In this document: one piece after another, positions 34,863 to 40,606 of the stretch
Layout of the letters: every line of letters starts with the position of its first letter
How positions within the stretch are numbered: position 1 is the stretch's first letter
Source of the DNA: Planctomycetaceae bacterium
Lineage (GTDB): Bacteria > Planctomycetota > Planctomycetia > Pirellulales > Pirellulaceae
Direction of reading: 5' to 3'
Length of the DNA: 40,606 nucleotides
Assembly (NCBI GenBank): GCA_007121535.1
Contig: SKKK01000525.1
Span: 1 to 40,606, forward strand
Notes under the pieces: model-generated
The model's input: the letters and a program-made list of their open reading frames with translations, nothing else
The model's database searches: none
Told to the model about the DNA's origin: nothing
Program-made: the position numbers and the translations under genes

Positions 34863-34913
34863 ATGACGGCGGCTCGAAGCCAACGGGTGGACGTGAACGC
34901 AACTCGTTACTAA
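34863..34913 (+). pseudogene. N-terminal stub of a Y1 (HUH) transposase
   Basis: A 16-residue reading, MTAARSQRVDVNATRY, with GGAGG at 34851-34855 seven bases upstream. It resembles the N-terminus (MTAxRSQ-x7-TxYYHC) of a common group of Y1/REP-associated transposases, which cut single-stranded DNA at palindromic elements. The frame is broken exactly at TAAGCAC, the first bases of the palindromic element that follows. The rest of the gene is absent from the window. Confidence 0.45.
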
Positions 34914-35020
34914 GCACCCGGCCACATATTTCTTGGTGGAATCGGGCGAAAGGGGTCGGGAGTCGTTTTCGGGTCACCCGCTTCCCATGTGGTAGATCGT
35001 TGCCCGAAAACGACTCCCGG
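34911..35020 (+). repeat. Full-length dispersed TAAGCAC palindromic element
   Basis: Opens with TAAGCACCCGGCCACATATT at 34911, runs through TCTTGGTGGAATCGGGCG, and then the palindrome with arms 34952-34972 and about 35004-35020 around a 31-nt loop (TCACCCGCTTCCCATGTGG within). It is the plus-strand twin of 20613-20733. It starts at the break point of a transposase stub. Confidence 0.9.
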
Positions 35021-35184
35021 CACCAAAGCAAGGCGGCCTTCATTGATAAAAGACTCCTGGCCGGGAGCGTACCAGCCGCCTTATGCTCCCCACATGGCAA
35101 AAGACCATTGCCCGCCCGAACGTCATCAGCGAATCTGACGCCTACCGGTCCGAATTACGCCACGGTCTGGCTGGGCCAAGGAGG

Positions 35185-35430
35185 CTATGTGCCAACGGGA
35201 GCCGTGGCGAGCCCGTGCAAGTACTCCGGCGCAAAATCGGCGCCGTTGGGCCATGCCAGCGTGTGGCCGACAATCGAGAACGACCGAAAGTACTCGACAT
35301 CGCGCAGCGGCTCGAAGATCGGACCATCCAAAGAGTCCGACAGGTCGATTTCGGCACTCGTGCCGTCATCAAACGAGATACGAATGCGATAATCGGCGAT
35401 GTAACTCGCCTCCGTTACGTGCAGAAACAT
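35185..35430 (-). CDS. DUF2442 domain protein
   Basis: An 81-residue intact DUF2442 protein: MFLHVTEASYIADYRIRISF, DLSDSLDGPIFEPLRDVEYF and the terminal TLAWPNGADFAPEYLHGLA. The biochemical role is unknown; in many genomes the gene is paired with DUF4160 and behaves like a small toxin-antitoxin-type module. No DUF4160 is seen beside it. GGAG lies seven bases before ATG 35430. It sits in the middle of broken genes, yet is itself whole. Confidence 0.85.
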   Translation of the reverse strand: MFLHVTEASYIADYRIRISFDDGTSAEIDLSDSLDGPIFEPLRDVEYFRSFSIVGHTLAWPNGADFAPEYLHGLATAPVGT

Positions 35431-35704
35431 CCCTCTACTCCAATGGCTCGATCGGTCTCAACGGCCGCCGAGCTTCCAACGATGGCATTGGCTGACCGAG
35501 GATTGAAAAACCGTCTTATTCCAGCAACTAAGACCACGATACCGATCCAATATACCATGCAGATGGACCCTGACAATCCGTTGGTGGACGGTACGAGTCA
35601 ACGAATCATTTGCGAATAGGTCTGTCCCGCTTCCCTGTTCAGCGCGGGTCTTCGACCCTGCCGAAACCGCCGACCGAAGGTCTCCCAAAGCCATCTTGTT
35701 GCCG

Positions 35705-35757
35705 CCTCTTATCCAGTGGCCCAGTTCTTCGTTCGGATCACGTTCTTTGCGCAGTCG
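35705..35757 (-). pseudogene. Short fragment of a Uma2-type gene
   Basis: The minus frame reads RLRKERDPNEELGHWIRGG, matching LRKERDPNEELGRWLRN of the Uma2 gene at the right end of the window. At DNA level 31 consecutive bases (35723-35753) equal 40486-40516. The flanks are unrelated, so this is a sliver inserted or left by recombination. It lies at the break point of the retroelement-accessory-like gene. Confidence 0.75.
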
Positions 35758-35851
35758 GGGGTGGGACGGTATGGCTGCGCACGAACGCATTCAATTCCGC
35801 TTCAACCCGCGCGACGTCCTGGATCGGTGCGATGAAGAATTTATAAGGCAT
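35738..35851 (-). pseudogene. N-terminal stub of a probable DGR accessory protein (HRDC-type)
   Basis: ATG 35851 has AGGAG five bases upstream. The reading MPYKFFIAPIQDVARVEAEL, then NAFVRSHTV, resembles the N-terminus of accessory proteins (often with an HRDC domain) found beside diversity-generating retroelements in cyanobacteria and planctomycetes. After about 28 codons it changes to unrelated sequence: the Uma2 fragment overlaps the end. The stop at 35738 is a by-product. Position supports the call: it follows, on the same strand, a gene with a DGR-like variable region. The assignment rests on motif memory. Confidence 0.45.
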
Positions 35852-35919
35852 GGTTGCTCCTGACGTTAAAACGGTTGGAACGGTAGTCGCTGTTCTCCTT
35901 GACATGTTACGCAGTAGCT

Positions 35920-36042
35920 CCCCACCGGTCCCGCACCGGTGGAGGCTGGTCTGGAAACTACCCCACCGGTCCCGCACCGGTGGAGGCTGGTCTGGAAACT
36001 ACCCCACCGGTCCCGCACCGGTGGAGGAGGGTTTGGAAACTA
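35920..36042. repeat. Three tandem 41-bp hairpin repeats
   Basis: Units at 35920-35960, 35961-36001 and 36002-36042; the first two are identical and the third differs near its end. Each holds CCACCGGT...ACCGGTGG, an 8-bp perfect stem with a short loop, then a tail ending GGAAACTA. A fourth, diverged unit in opposite orientation lies at 36107-36150. The stop codon of the NACHT gene (36040-36042) is inside the third unit. No spacers separate the units, so this is not CRISPR. Confidence 0.93.
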
Positions 36043-38964
36043 AGCCGCCGCCCTGAAACTCTGAAACTCCACCTGCCTTCTAGTTCCCCGCTGCGGGGGC
36101 ATCGCGGGGTTAGTTGCCAAACCCCGTCCCACCGGCACAGGGCCGGTGGGGGACGCTTGTACACTACCCGCCGCTGTGTGCTGACCGTCCGGAACTGTAC
36201 CGAGCGGAACTGCGGCCACGCGGAAGCCCAGGCTGCCGAAGCGGCTCGCCGGCTCGCCCGCGCCGCGGCCCGCCGACCGGCAGTACAGCGAGCCGAACCC
36301 CCAACTGCCGCCGCGGATCACCCGGACGCCGGCCCCCGGCCGCCGCTCGTCTGCGCACCACTCAAGCACGTTCCCCGCCATATCATACAGTCCGAACGGC
36401 GACTTGTCGCGTGGGAAGATGCCGATCGACGAAGTCCGGCCCAGTTTGTTCTCGCTGTTGCAGATACCGCTCTCCCAATCGTTGCCCCAGGGGTAGACCA
36501 AGCCCGCCGGGCCACGCGCTGCCGCCTCCCACTGCCGCTCCATCGGCAAAAAGCCGCCTGCCCAGCGGCAAAACGCCTCGGCTTCCCACCACGTTACCCC
36601 GACCACCGGCTGGTTCGGCGAGTTAAAATCCGCATTACGCCACAAGCCGGGTGCCGTGACCTGTTTGTCCTGGACCCACTTCCAGCCGTCGTCGGACCAG
36701 AACTCCCGGCGCGAATAGCCACCGTCCTGAATGAATACCGCGTATTGCGAGTTCGTGACTGGGTACTTCGATAGCCAGAACGGAGTAGCGATTCTAATCA
36801 GATCCTCATCGAAAGGCTTCGCCGACTCCCAATAACCAGACTTGTCGTTGTCGCCGATCCTGTAATCGCCCACAGAGATCTTGACGTAGCCCGGATGTTC
36901 GTCGGGGTGGCCTGCCCATCGCAGGTCCAATTCGATGCGAGGATCACCCAAGCGTCCCAACGCGACGGCCAAAACGGCGCGGTCTGGGATGGCGATCTCT
37001 TGTTCGATGGCTCGGAACACGCAGTCCTGAAAGAACCCGGCCAAGTCGCTTGGAATCGCCGCCTCGCGTCCGGAGAGGATCTCCAGGCAGTCGCCCAACA
37101 CGATCGCTTGGTTCCAGACGCCGCCGGGTTGGCCGCGCTGGCTGGTATCGACCGCGGGCAGTTCCAGACGCTTGGCGAACTCCTGCAAGAACTCGACGCC
37201 CACGTGGCGGCTGGTCTTGGCGACCAGACAACCGAACAGGAAAGAGCAGGTGTTCCGCCACCCGGCAACGCTCGCTCGCTGCACGGTCGTCGCAACCAGC
37301 TCGTCCCATCTCCGGATATGCAGCAGATGCAACCGTTCCCCGGCCAGGAACTCCTGGATCGACAGGTGATAGAACGAGGCTTTGTCTTCGGCCCGCGACA
37401 CCAGCAGGCCGGATTGGGACAATAGATCCTCGCGGACCCTGACCGTATCGCTCACTCCCTTGTCCGTGGCGCCATCCACTTGCTGGTACGCTTGCAGGAT
37501 CGCGTTGACCTCGCCGTCCGAGGCGGATGCCTCCGGAGTGCTGCGCTGTTGGCCGAGTTCCTTCCCCGTATGCATGCCCAAGGCGATCGCGGCCAAGCGA
37601 CCTCGGATAGGGTCCAAACTCTCCTTGTCGGCGTATCGCTTGTGCAGCACCGTATCGACGATCCGGTCGTACAGCAGGTACTTGTCGTGCGGCAACCGCT
37701 TGCCTTCGTCGTAGATGATGCACATCGCGGTCAGCAGCAGCGGATTGCTTGCCAGGTCGTCCAGTCCCCGCTCGACGTGGATGTGGTCGATCATCTTCTC
37801 GGCGGTCTCCAAACCCAGGTCGGGGTTATCCTTCAAACGGACGAACCAGCGGCGGACCAACAGCGCTTGCAGCGCTTGGTCCAGGCCCAGGATCGGCGCG
37901 TGCGGCAGGGCCAGCTTCCGCTGCTGCTCGGCGTTCAGCCCGTACGGCCGGCTGGTGACCAGCACGCGGTTGCCGGCCTCGGTCCAACGGGCCACGGCAT
38001 CGGCGAGTCCGGCCAACAGCATCTCCCGCGGATACCACTCGTCGCCATCCGACCGACGCACCGGCGGCACTTCATCGACGCCGTCCAGCATCAGCAGCGC
38101 GGTGCCGGCGTCCAGGTGCGACTGGACGCACGTCCAGTCGATGCCCGGATACCGCTGGTCTGCCAGCCACCGTTCGAGCGCCTGTTCCAGACCGCCGGGG
38201 CCGATCGAGCGGACGCCCTTCGGCGGCAGATGCAGCCAGAAATCCCGCAGCCGAACCAGGATGGGCAAGCGGCCTCGCAGACTCGCGGGAAACGTCTCCT
38301 GGGATTCTTCCGGAGCGGCGACGTCCATCTTCGGCATTTGCCCGTGGCACGTCAGCCACGTCACCCAGCGGCTGAAGGTGGACTTGCCCGACCCCGGATC
38401 GCCCGACACGTACAGGGATTGCTGGTCGAGCGATTCCAGCAGAAGCTGTACCTTGGCGTCCGCTTCGTCCCCTATCCCGCCGCGTCGTCCGGCCTTCACG
38501 GGACGATCGGGATCGACGCGCGCCGAGGTCGCCAGCGGAGTGTACACGTGGTTCAGCCGCACGCCCGAACCGTGTTTCAGTTCCAGCCCCATCAACTCGA
38601 CCTCGCCACACCGGCCCAACAGCCACCGGGTGTACTCGGACGGGACCGAGGGTTGGGCAGGACCTCGCGCGTTTGCGCGATCGGCAGGTATACTCGTCCA
38701 TTGGATCTGCTGCGGATCGACGCGCGGACCGAGCACCAGCGTCGGAGTGTCCTCTTCGGGAATCCCCAGCAATTCCAGCGCGTTACAGCCCAGCTCGAAA
38801 GCCGTTTGGATGGATCGGTCGTAGCCAATGGCCTGGTAGAAGGCCGATGCAAACTCGATCGCTGCCGCATCACCGATCGCTTGCTTCATCCCAACGGCAC
38901 AGCCGACCTGCTCGGCAATCGCCTCGGCCTGCGGTTTCGAGAAACAGGCATTCAGAACGACCAA
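36040..38964 (-). CDS. CHAT C-terminus + NACHT NTPase + FGE-sulfatase (DGR-type target), 3' part of a frameshifted gene
   Basis: A 974-codon frame that completes the gene begun at 39890. Residues 1-90 finish the CHAT caspase-like protease: VVLNACFSKPQAEAIAEQVG carries the catalytic Cys7. A NACHT NTPase follows, with Walker A GDPGSGKST (188-196), Walker B LLMLDGVDE (290-298) and RVLVTSRPYGL. The FGE-sulfatase/C-type-lectin domain (about 695-916) has PFWLSKYPVTNSQYAVFI, WWEAEAFCRWAGGFLP and LYDMAGNVLEWCADE. It ends in RVIRGGSW to GFRV (881-916), which has the look of a DGR variable region. The last 58 residues translate hairpin repeats. The 38964 start is artificial. Such proteins are thought to be signalling or defence switches. 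Confidence 0.85.
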   Translation of the reverse strand: MVVLNACFSKPQAEAIAEQVGCAVGMKQAIGDAAAIEFASAFYQAIGYDRSIQTAFELGCNALELLGIPEEDTPTLVLGPRVDPQQIQWTSIPADRANARGPAQPSVPSEYTRWLLGRCGEVELMGLELKHGSGVRLNHVYTPLATSARVDPDRPVKAGRRGGIGDEADAKVQLLLESLDQQSLYVSGDPGSGKSTFSRWVTWLTCHGQMPKMDVAAPEESQETFPASLRGRLPILVRLRDFWLHLPPKGVRSIGPGGLEQALERWLADQRYPGIDWTCVQSHLDAGTALLMLDGVDEVPPVRRSDGDEWYPREMLLAGLADAVARWTEAGNRVLVTSRPYGLNAEQQRKLALPHAPILGLDQALQALLVRRWFVRLKDNPDLGLETAEKMIDHIHVERGLDDLASNPLLLTAMCIIYDEGKRLPHDKYLLYDRIVDTVLHKRYADKESLDPIRGRLAAIALGMHTGKELGQQRSTPEASASDGEVNAILQAYQQVDGATDKGVSDTVRVREDLLSQSGLLVSRAEDKASFYHLSIQEFLAGERLHLLHIRRWDELVATTVQRASVAGWRNTCSFLFGCLVAKTSRHVGVEFLQEFAKRLELPAVDTSQRGQPGGVWNQAIVLGDCLEILSGREAAIPSDLAGFFQDCVFRAIEQEIAIPDRAVLAVALGRLGDPRIELDLRWAGHPDEHPGYVKISVGDYRIGDNDKSGYWESAKPFDEDLIRIATPFWLSKYPVTNSQYAVFIQDGGYSRREFWSDDGWKWVQDKQVTAPGLWRNADFNSPNQPVVGVTWWEAEAFCRWAGGFLPMERQWEAAARGPAGLVYPWGNDWESGICNSENKLGRTSSIGIFPRDKSPFGLYDMAGNVLEWCADERRPGAGVRVIRGGSWGFGSLYCRSAGRGAGEPASRFGSLGFRVAAVPLGTVPDGQHTAAGSVQASPTGPVPVGRGLATNPAMPPQRGTRRQVEFQSFRAAA
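36128..36150. repeat. GC-rich hairpin downstream of the variable region
   Basis: CCCACCGGC (36128-36136) pairs perfectly with GCCGGTGGG (36142-36150) around a 5-nt loop. It starts about 66 bp beyond the GFRV codons on the minus strand. Known DGR targets carry a GC-rich cruciform just after the variable region that helps homing; this one is similar in stem and loop size but farther away, and related to the tandem units at 35920-36042. Confidence 0.7.
36217..36324 (-). other. Putative DGR variable region
   Basis: Codons for RVIRGGSWGFGSLYCRSAGR and GAGEPASRFGSLGFRV. At the places where DGR templates carry AAC codons, the codons here are ATC, TTC, GGC, TAC, GGC, GGC, GGC, AGC, TTC, GGC and AGC: the first two bases vary and the third is always C, the signature of adenine mutagenesis of AAC. 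The constant frame RGGSW, CRSA and GFRV matches C-type-lectin-fold targets. No template repeat was found in this window, so the call is by pattern only. Confidence 0.6.
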
Positions 38965-39890
38965 GCGGATATCGTCTTAAGAATACGGAACAGGCCCGTC
39001 AGGGCCTTCTTGCTGACTGGTCGCGTTCGTCCGTGATCGTCCTCAAGGATCAATTCTTCAGTAGCCGAGCCGTGACCGCTGAAATGCACAACTTGCGGCT
39101 TTTCGTGCAACAGCACGTCCTGAAGATCCCTAGCGCGGACGGCCCAGCGCGACACCAGTTCCAATCGATCGCGATACTCCGAAGCGCGGATTCGCGCTTG
39201 GATTTCGCGATACTCCCTGTCCAAACGCAGCCGAGATTGGTCGTCCGGCAAGGATGCCAAGAACAGGATCTTGATTTTGCGGGCGGTTCCGCGTGTCGTT
39301 GCGGGTTTCGTGGTCGGCGGCGGTTCCGGCGTAGCTTGGGCGGCCAATAACTGGGCGACGATCCTTCGCAAGTGGTCTCCGGCTTTTTCGTAGAAGCTGT
39401 CGCCGCTGCCGCGGGCGCCCTTGTAGATCGCGTACAATCCCTTCTTCTTCTTTTCCAGTTCTTTGCGGAACTTGTCGACTTTCGCGTACTGCCCCGGGTC
39501 GAAGTTCGCCGGGTCGATCGGGTCGTGGCAGAAGTAGAACAGGATCCAGGGCCATCCGTCTGCCTTCCAACGCTTCAGCGCGTCGCGGAACTCCTTTTCG
39601 GTGCCCGATCCGTGTCGGCCCGTCGGAGTGCCGAAGCGGTGCTTGAGAATGCCCAAGTAGATGTCGTACGGCGGCGTCTGCGCGTCGACCACCTGTTGCG
39701 GGTTCGGGCCGATCCGCGGGGTCACGTCGTCTTCCCAACGGAACAGCTCCAGACGGAAACCGTGCGACTGGCCGTCGGTGCGATTGATCGAATCGACCAG
39801 CTCGCGCAAAGCGTCCCGCTCTACCTGGACATCTCGCGGTGACGAAACAAACACCCGGATCACCTGAACCGTCGTCGCTGCCGCGTTCAT
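38952..39890 (-). CDS. DUF4062 + CHAT N-terminus, 5' part of the frameshifted gene
   Basis: 312 codons from ATG 39890, chosen because AGGAG lies eight bases upstream; the longer frame to 40025 runs through a palindromic repeat. Residues about 8-125 are DUF4062 (VIRVFVSSPRDVQVERDALR; PPYDIYLGILKHRFGTPTGR), often the N-terminal signalling module of NACHT proteins. The CHAT protease begins near 206 with KIKILFLASLPDDQSRLRLD and has its catalytic His in HFSGHG (273). The frame then ends soon after ALTGLFRILK. One extra base after the AAG at about 38985 would give LKDDIRLVVLNACFS and join the frame below without a break, so a single-base deletion (or read error) splits the gene. Confidence 0.85.
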   Translation of the reverse strand: MNAAATTVQVIRVFVSSPRDVQVERDALRELVDSINRTDGQSHGFRLELFRWEDDVTPRIGPNPQQVVDAQTPPYDIYLGILKHRFGTPTGRHGSGTEKEFRDALKRWKADGWPWILFYFCHDPIDPANFDPGQYAKVDKFRKELEKKKKGLYAIYKGARGSGDSFYEKAGDHLRRIVAQLLAAQATPEPPPTTKPATTRGTARKIKILFLASLPDDQSRLRLDREYREIQARIRASEYRDRLELVSRWAVRARDLQDVLLHEKPQVVHFSGHGSATEELILEDDHGRTRPVSKKALTGLFRILKTISAWSF

Positions 39891-39930
39891 CGCCTTCACT
39901 CCTAATGCGGGCTGACGCCCGTAACCAGAG

Positions 39931-39982
39931 TAGGTTGGGTCTCCGACCCGACCCGACACGGTCGGGACAGAGTCCCAACCTA
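39931..39982. repeat. TAGGTTGGG palindromic element
   Basis: TAGGTTGGG (39931-39939) and CCCAACCTA (39974-39982) are perfect 9-bp inverted ends of a 52-bp element with inner complementary pieces. A small hairpin, GCGGGC...GCCCGT, lies just beside it at about 39907. It fills most of the 174-bp gap between the Uma2 gene and the DUF4062-CHAT gene and yields a false N-terminal extension if translated. Confidence 0.85.
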
Positions 39983-40064
39983 CAAACGTGCCCCCCAAGA
40001 TAGAGCCCCGCCAAGTCGCCGTCAACGCACCACCTCACCTCGCAGAGGCTGTCTTTCACGCTGC

Positions 40065-40606
40065 CTACCAGCGGTCGGCGCGTTCGAGAAGGTTGGCCAG
40101 GTGCAGTTCGAAACCGGGCAGCAGGGGCGTGGTGTAGATCTCGCCTTCGCGCACGACCTGTTGGCTGGTGTCGGAGTTGTGCCGGCGATGGACCGTCAGG
40201 CTTCGGGCGAAGCGGTCGATGATCCAGTATTCGCGCACCCCGGCGGCCAGGTACTCGTCCCGCTTCTCCTGGTAATCGCGAATCACGCTCCGTTTACCGG
40301 CCGATACAAACTCGACGACGATCGCCGGGACTTCGCCTTCGAGCGGGTCGCGTCCGAGCCCGGCGTAGATGACGCGATCAGCGCGACGGCGTTCGGTGGG
40401 CGTGACGACGGTCTCTTCGGGGAACGTCGCATCCAGTGCGGCACCCTGCGGGTGCCCCTCCTGGTAGTTCCTCAACCAACGGCCGAGTTCTTCGTTCGGA
40501 TCACGTTCTTTGCGCAACGGGTAGGGGGACACAACCAAGACTCCGTGGATCAGCTCGTAACGCCAGCCTTCCTCGAACTCGGCAGCATCGAATTCGCCGG
40601 GAGTCA
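40065..40606 (-). CDS. Uma2-family endonuclease (start beyond window)
   Basis: A partial gene; the frame is open to the right edge and reads TPGEFDAAEFEEGWRYELIH, GVLVVSPYPLRKERDPNEEL, so only the first few residues are missing. Uma2 proteins have a PD-(D/E)xK nuclease fold of uncertain role, common in cyanobacteria and planctomycetes. The core is visible: PAIVVEFVSAGKRSVIRDYQ, then EKRDEYLAAGVREYWIID. It lies upstream of the CHAT-NACHT gene on the same strand. Part of it is duplicated at 35705-35757. Confidence 0.88.
   Translation of the reverse strand, partial: TPGEFDAAEFEEGWRYELIHGVLVVSPYPLRKERDPNEELGRWLRNYQEGHPQGAALDATFPEETVVTPTERRRADRVIYAGLGRDPLEGEVPAIVVEFVSAGKRSVIRDYQEKRDEYLAAGVREYWIIDRFARSLTVHRRHNSDTSQQVVREGEIYTTPLLPGFELHLANLLERADRW

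Noticed and set aside
35083-35619. A plus-strand gene or reverse transcriptase near the DGR-like target
   Set aside because: The frame has no YxDD motif or other reverse transcriptase block and overlaps the intact DUF2442 gene on the other strand.
35920-36042. CRISPR array
   Set aside because: The three 41-bp units touch each other with no spacers, and no cas genes are present.
38950-39000. Programmed ribosomal frameshift in the CHAT gene
   Set aside because: No slippery heptamer or stimulating structure is seen at the join; a deletion or read error is simpler.
37480-39036. A 518-codon plus-strand frame
   Set aside because: It is antisense to the NACHT gene, with arginine- and glutamine-rich shadow composition.

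Overview
The window looks like chromosome from a planctomycete of the Pirellula/Rhodopirellula type. Evidence: a DUF1592/DUF1588/DUF1585 cytochrome paired with a DUF1552 Tat protein, a Pirellula/Verrucomicrobium-type heme-binding protein with HEAT repeats, an HzsA-related c-type cytochrome, a giant SdrD-B/FG-GAP protein with a planctomycete N-terminal FEAMEGRQLLAA motif, and many dispersed palindromic elements between genes. Species cannot be named from the sequence.

Layout. 1-8070 is mostly housekeeping, all on plus: a 24-bp tandem repeat, purC, a tandem GNAT acetyltransferase, a DnaA with a good sigma70-like promoter, a CstA-type transporter and a DUF389 membrane protein fused to a lipid-kinase-like domain. 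8071-19417 is a periplasmic redox and degradation block: DUF1552 and the DUF1592-type cytochrome form a minus-strand operon, followed by an orphan small antitoxin, the large PVC heme protein (minus) and the HzsA-related protein (plus). 19571-29738 holds an orphan NMT1-type substrate-binding lipoprotein, a WD40 + SdrD-B operon (minus), an HtrA protease, and a tRNA-Met / STAS / coiled-coil group (minus).

From about 30350 to the end the window is an accessory, rearranged region: an XRE regulator overlapping a truncated BrnT-like gene, a remnant of a TPR protein fused head-to-head to a decayed MmeI-like DNA methyltransferase, a two-gene unknown module with a palindromic operator, a fragment of an AlbA-type ATP-binding protein, a fragment of a Y1 (HUH) transposase touching a palindromic repeat, DUF2442, Uma2 genes and pieces, and a large conflict-type gene.

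The most interesting object is at 35738-39890 (minus). It is a DUF4062-CHAT-NACHT-FGE gene, split by one apparent single-base deletion inside the CHAT domain. Its C-terminus has the form of a diversity-generating retroelement (DGR) variable region: an RGGSW...GFRV lectin-fold segment rich in NNC codons at the expected variable positions. GC-rich hairpin repeats follow it, then the start of what looks like a DGR accessory gene with a strong ribosome-binding site, broken after about 28 codons by a Uma2 fragment. No reverse transcriptase or template repeat is visible here, so I read it as a DGR target whose own cassette has been deleted or lies elsewhere. These family names come from sequence motifs and memory, not from a search.
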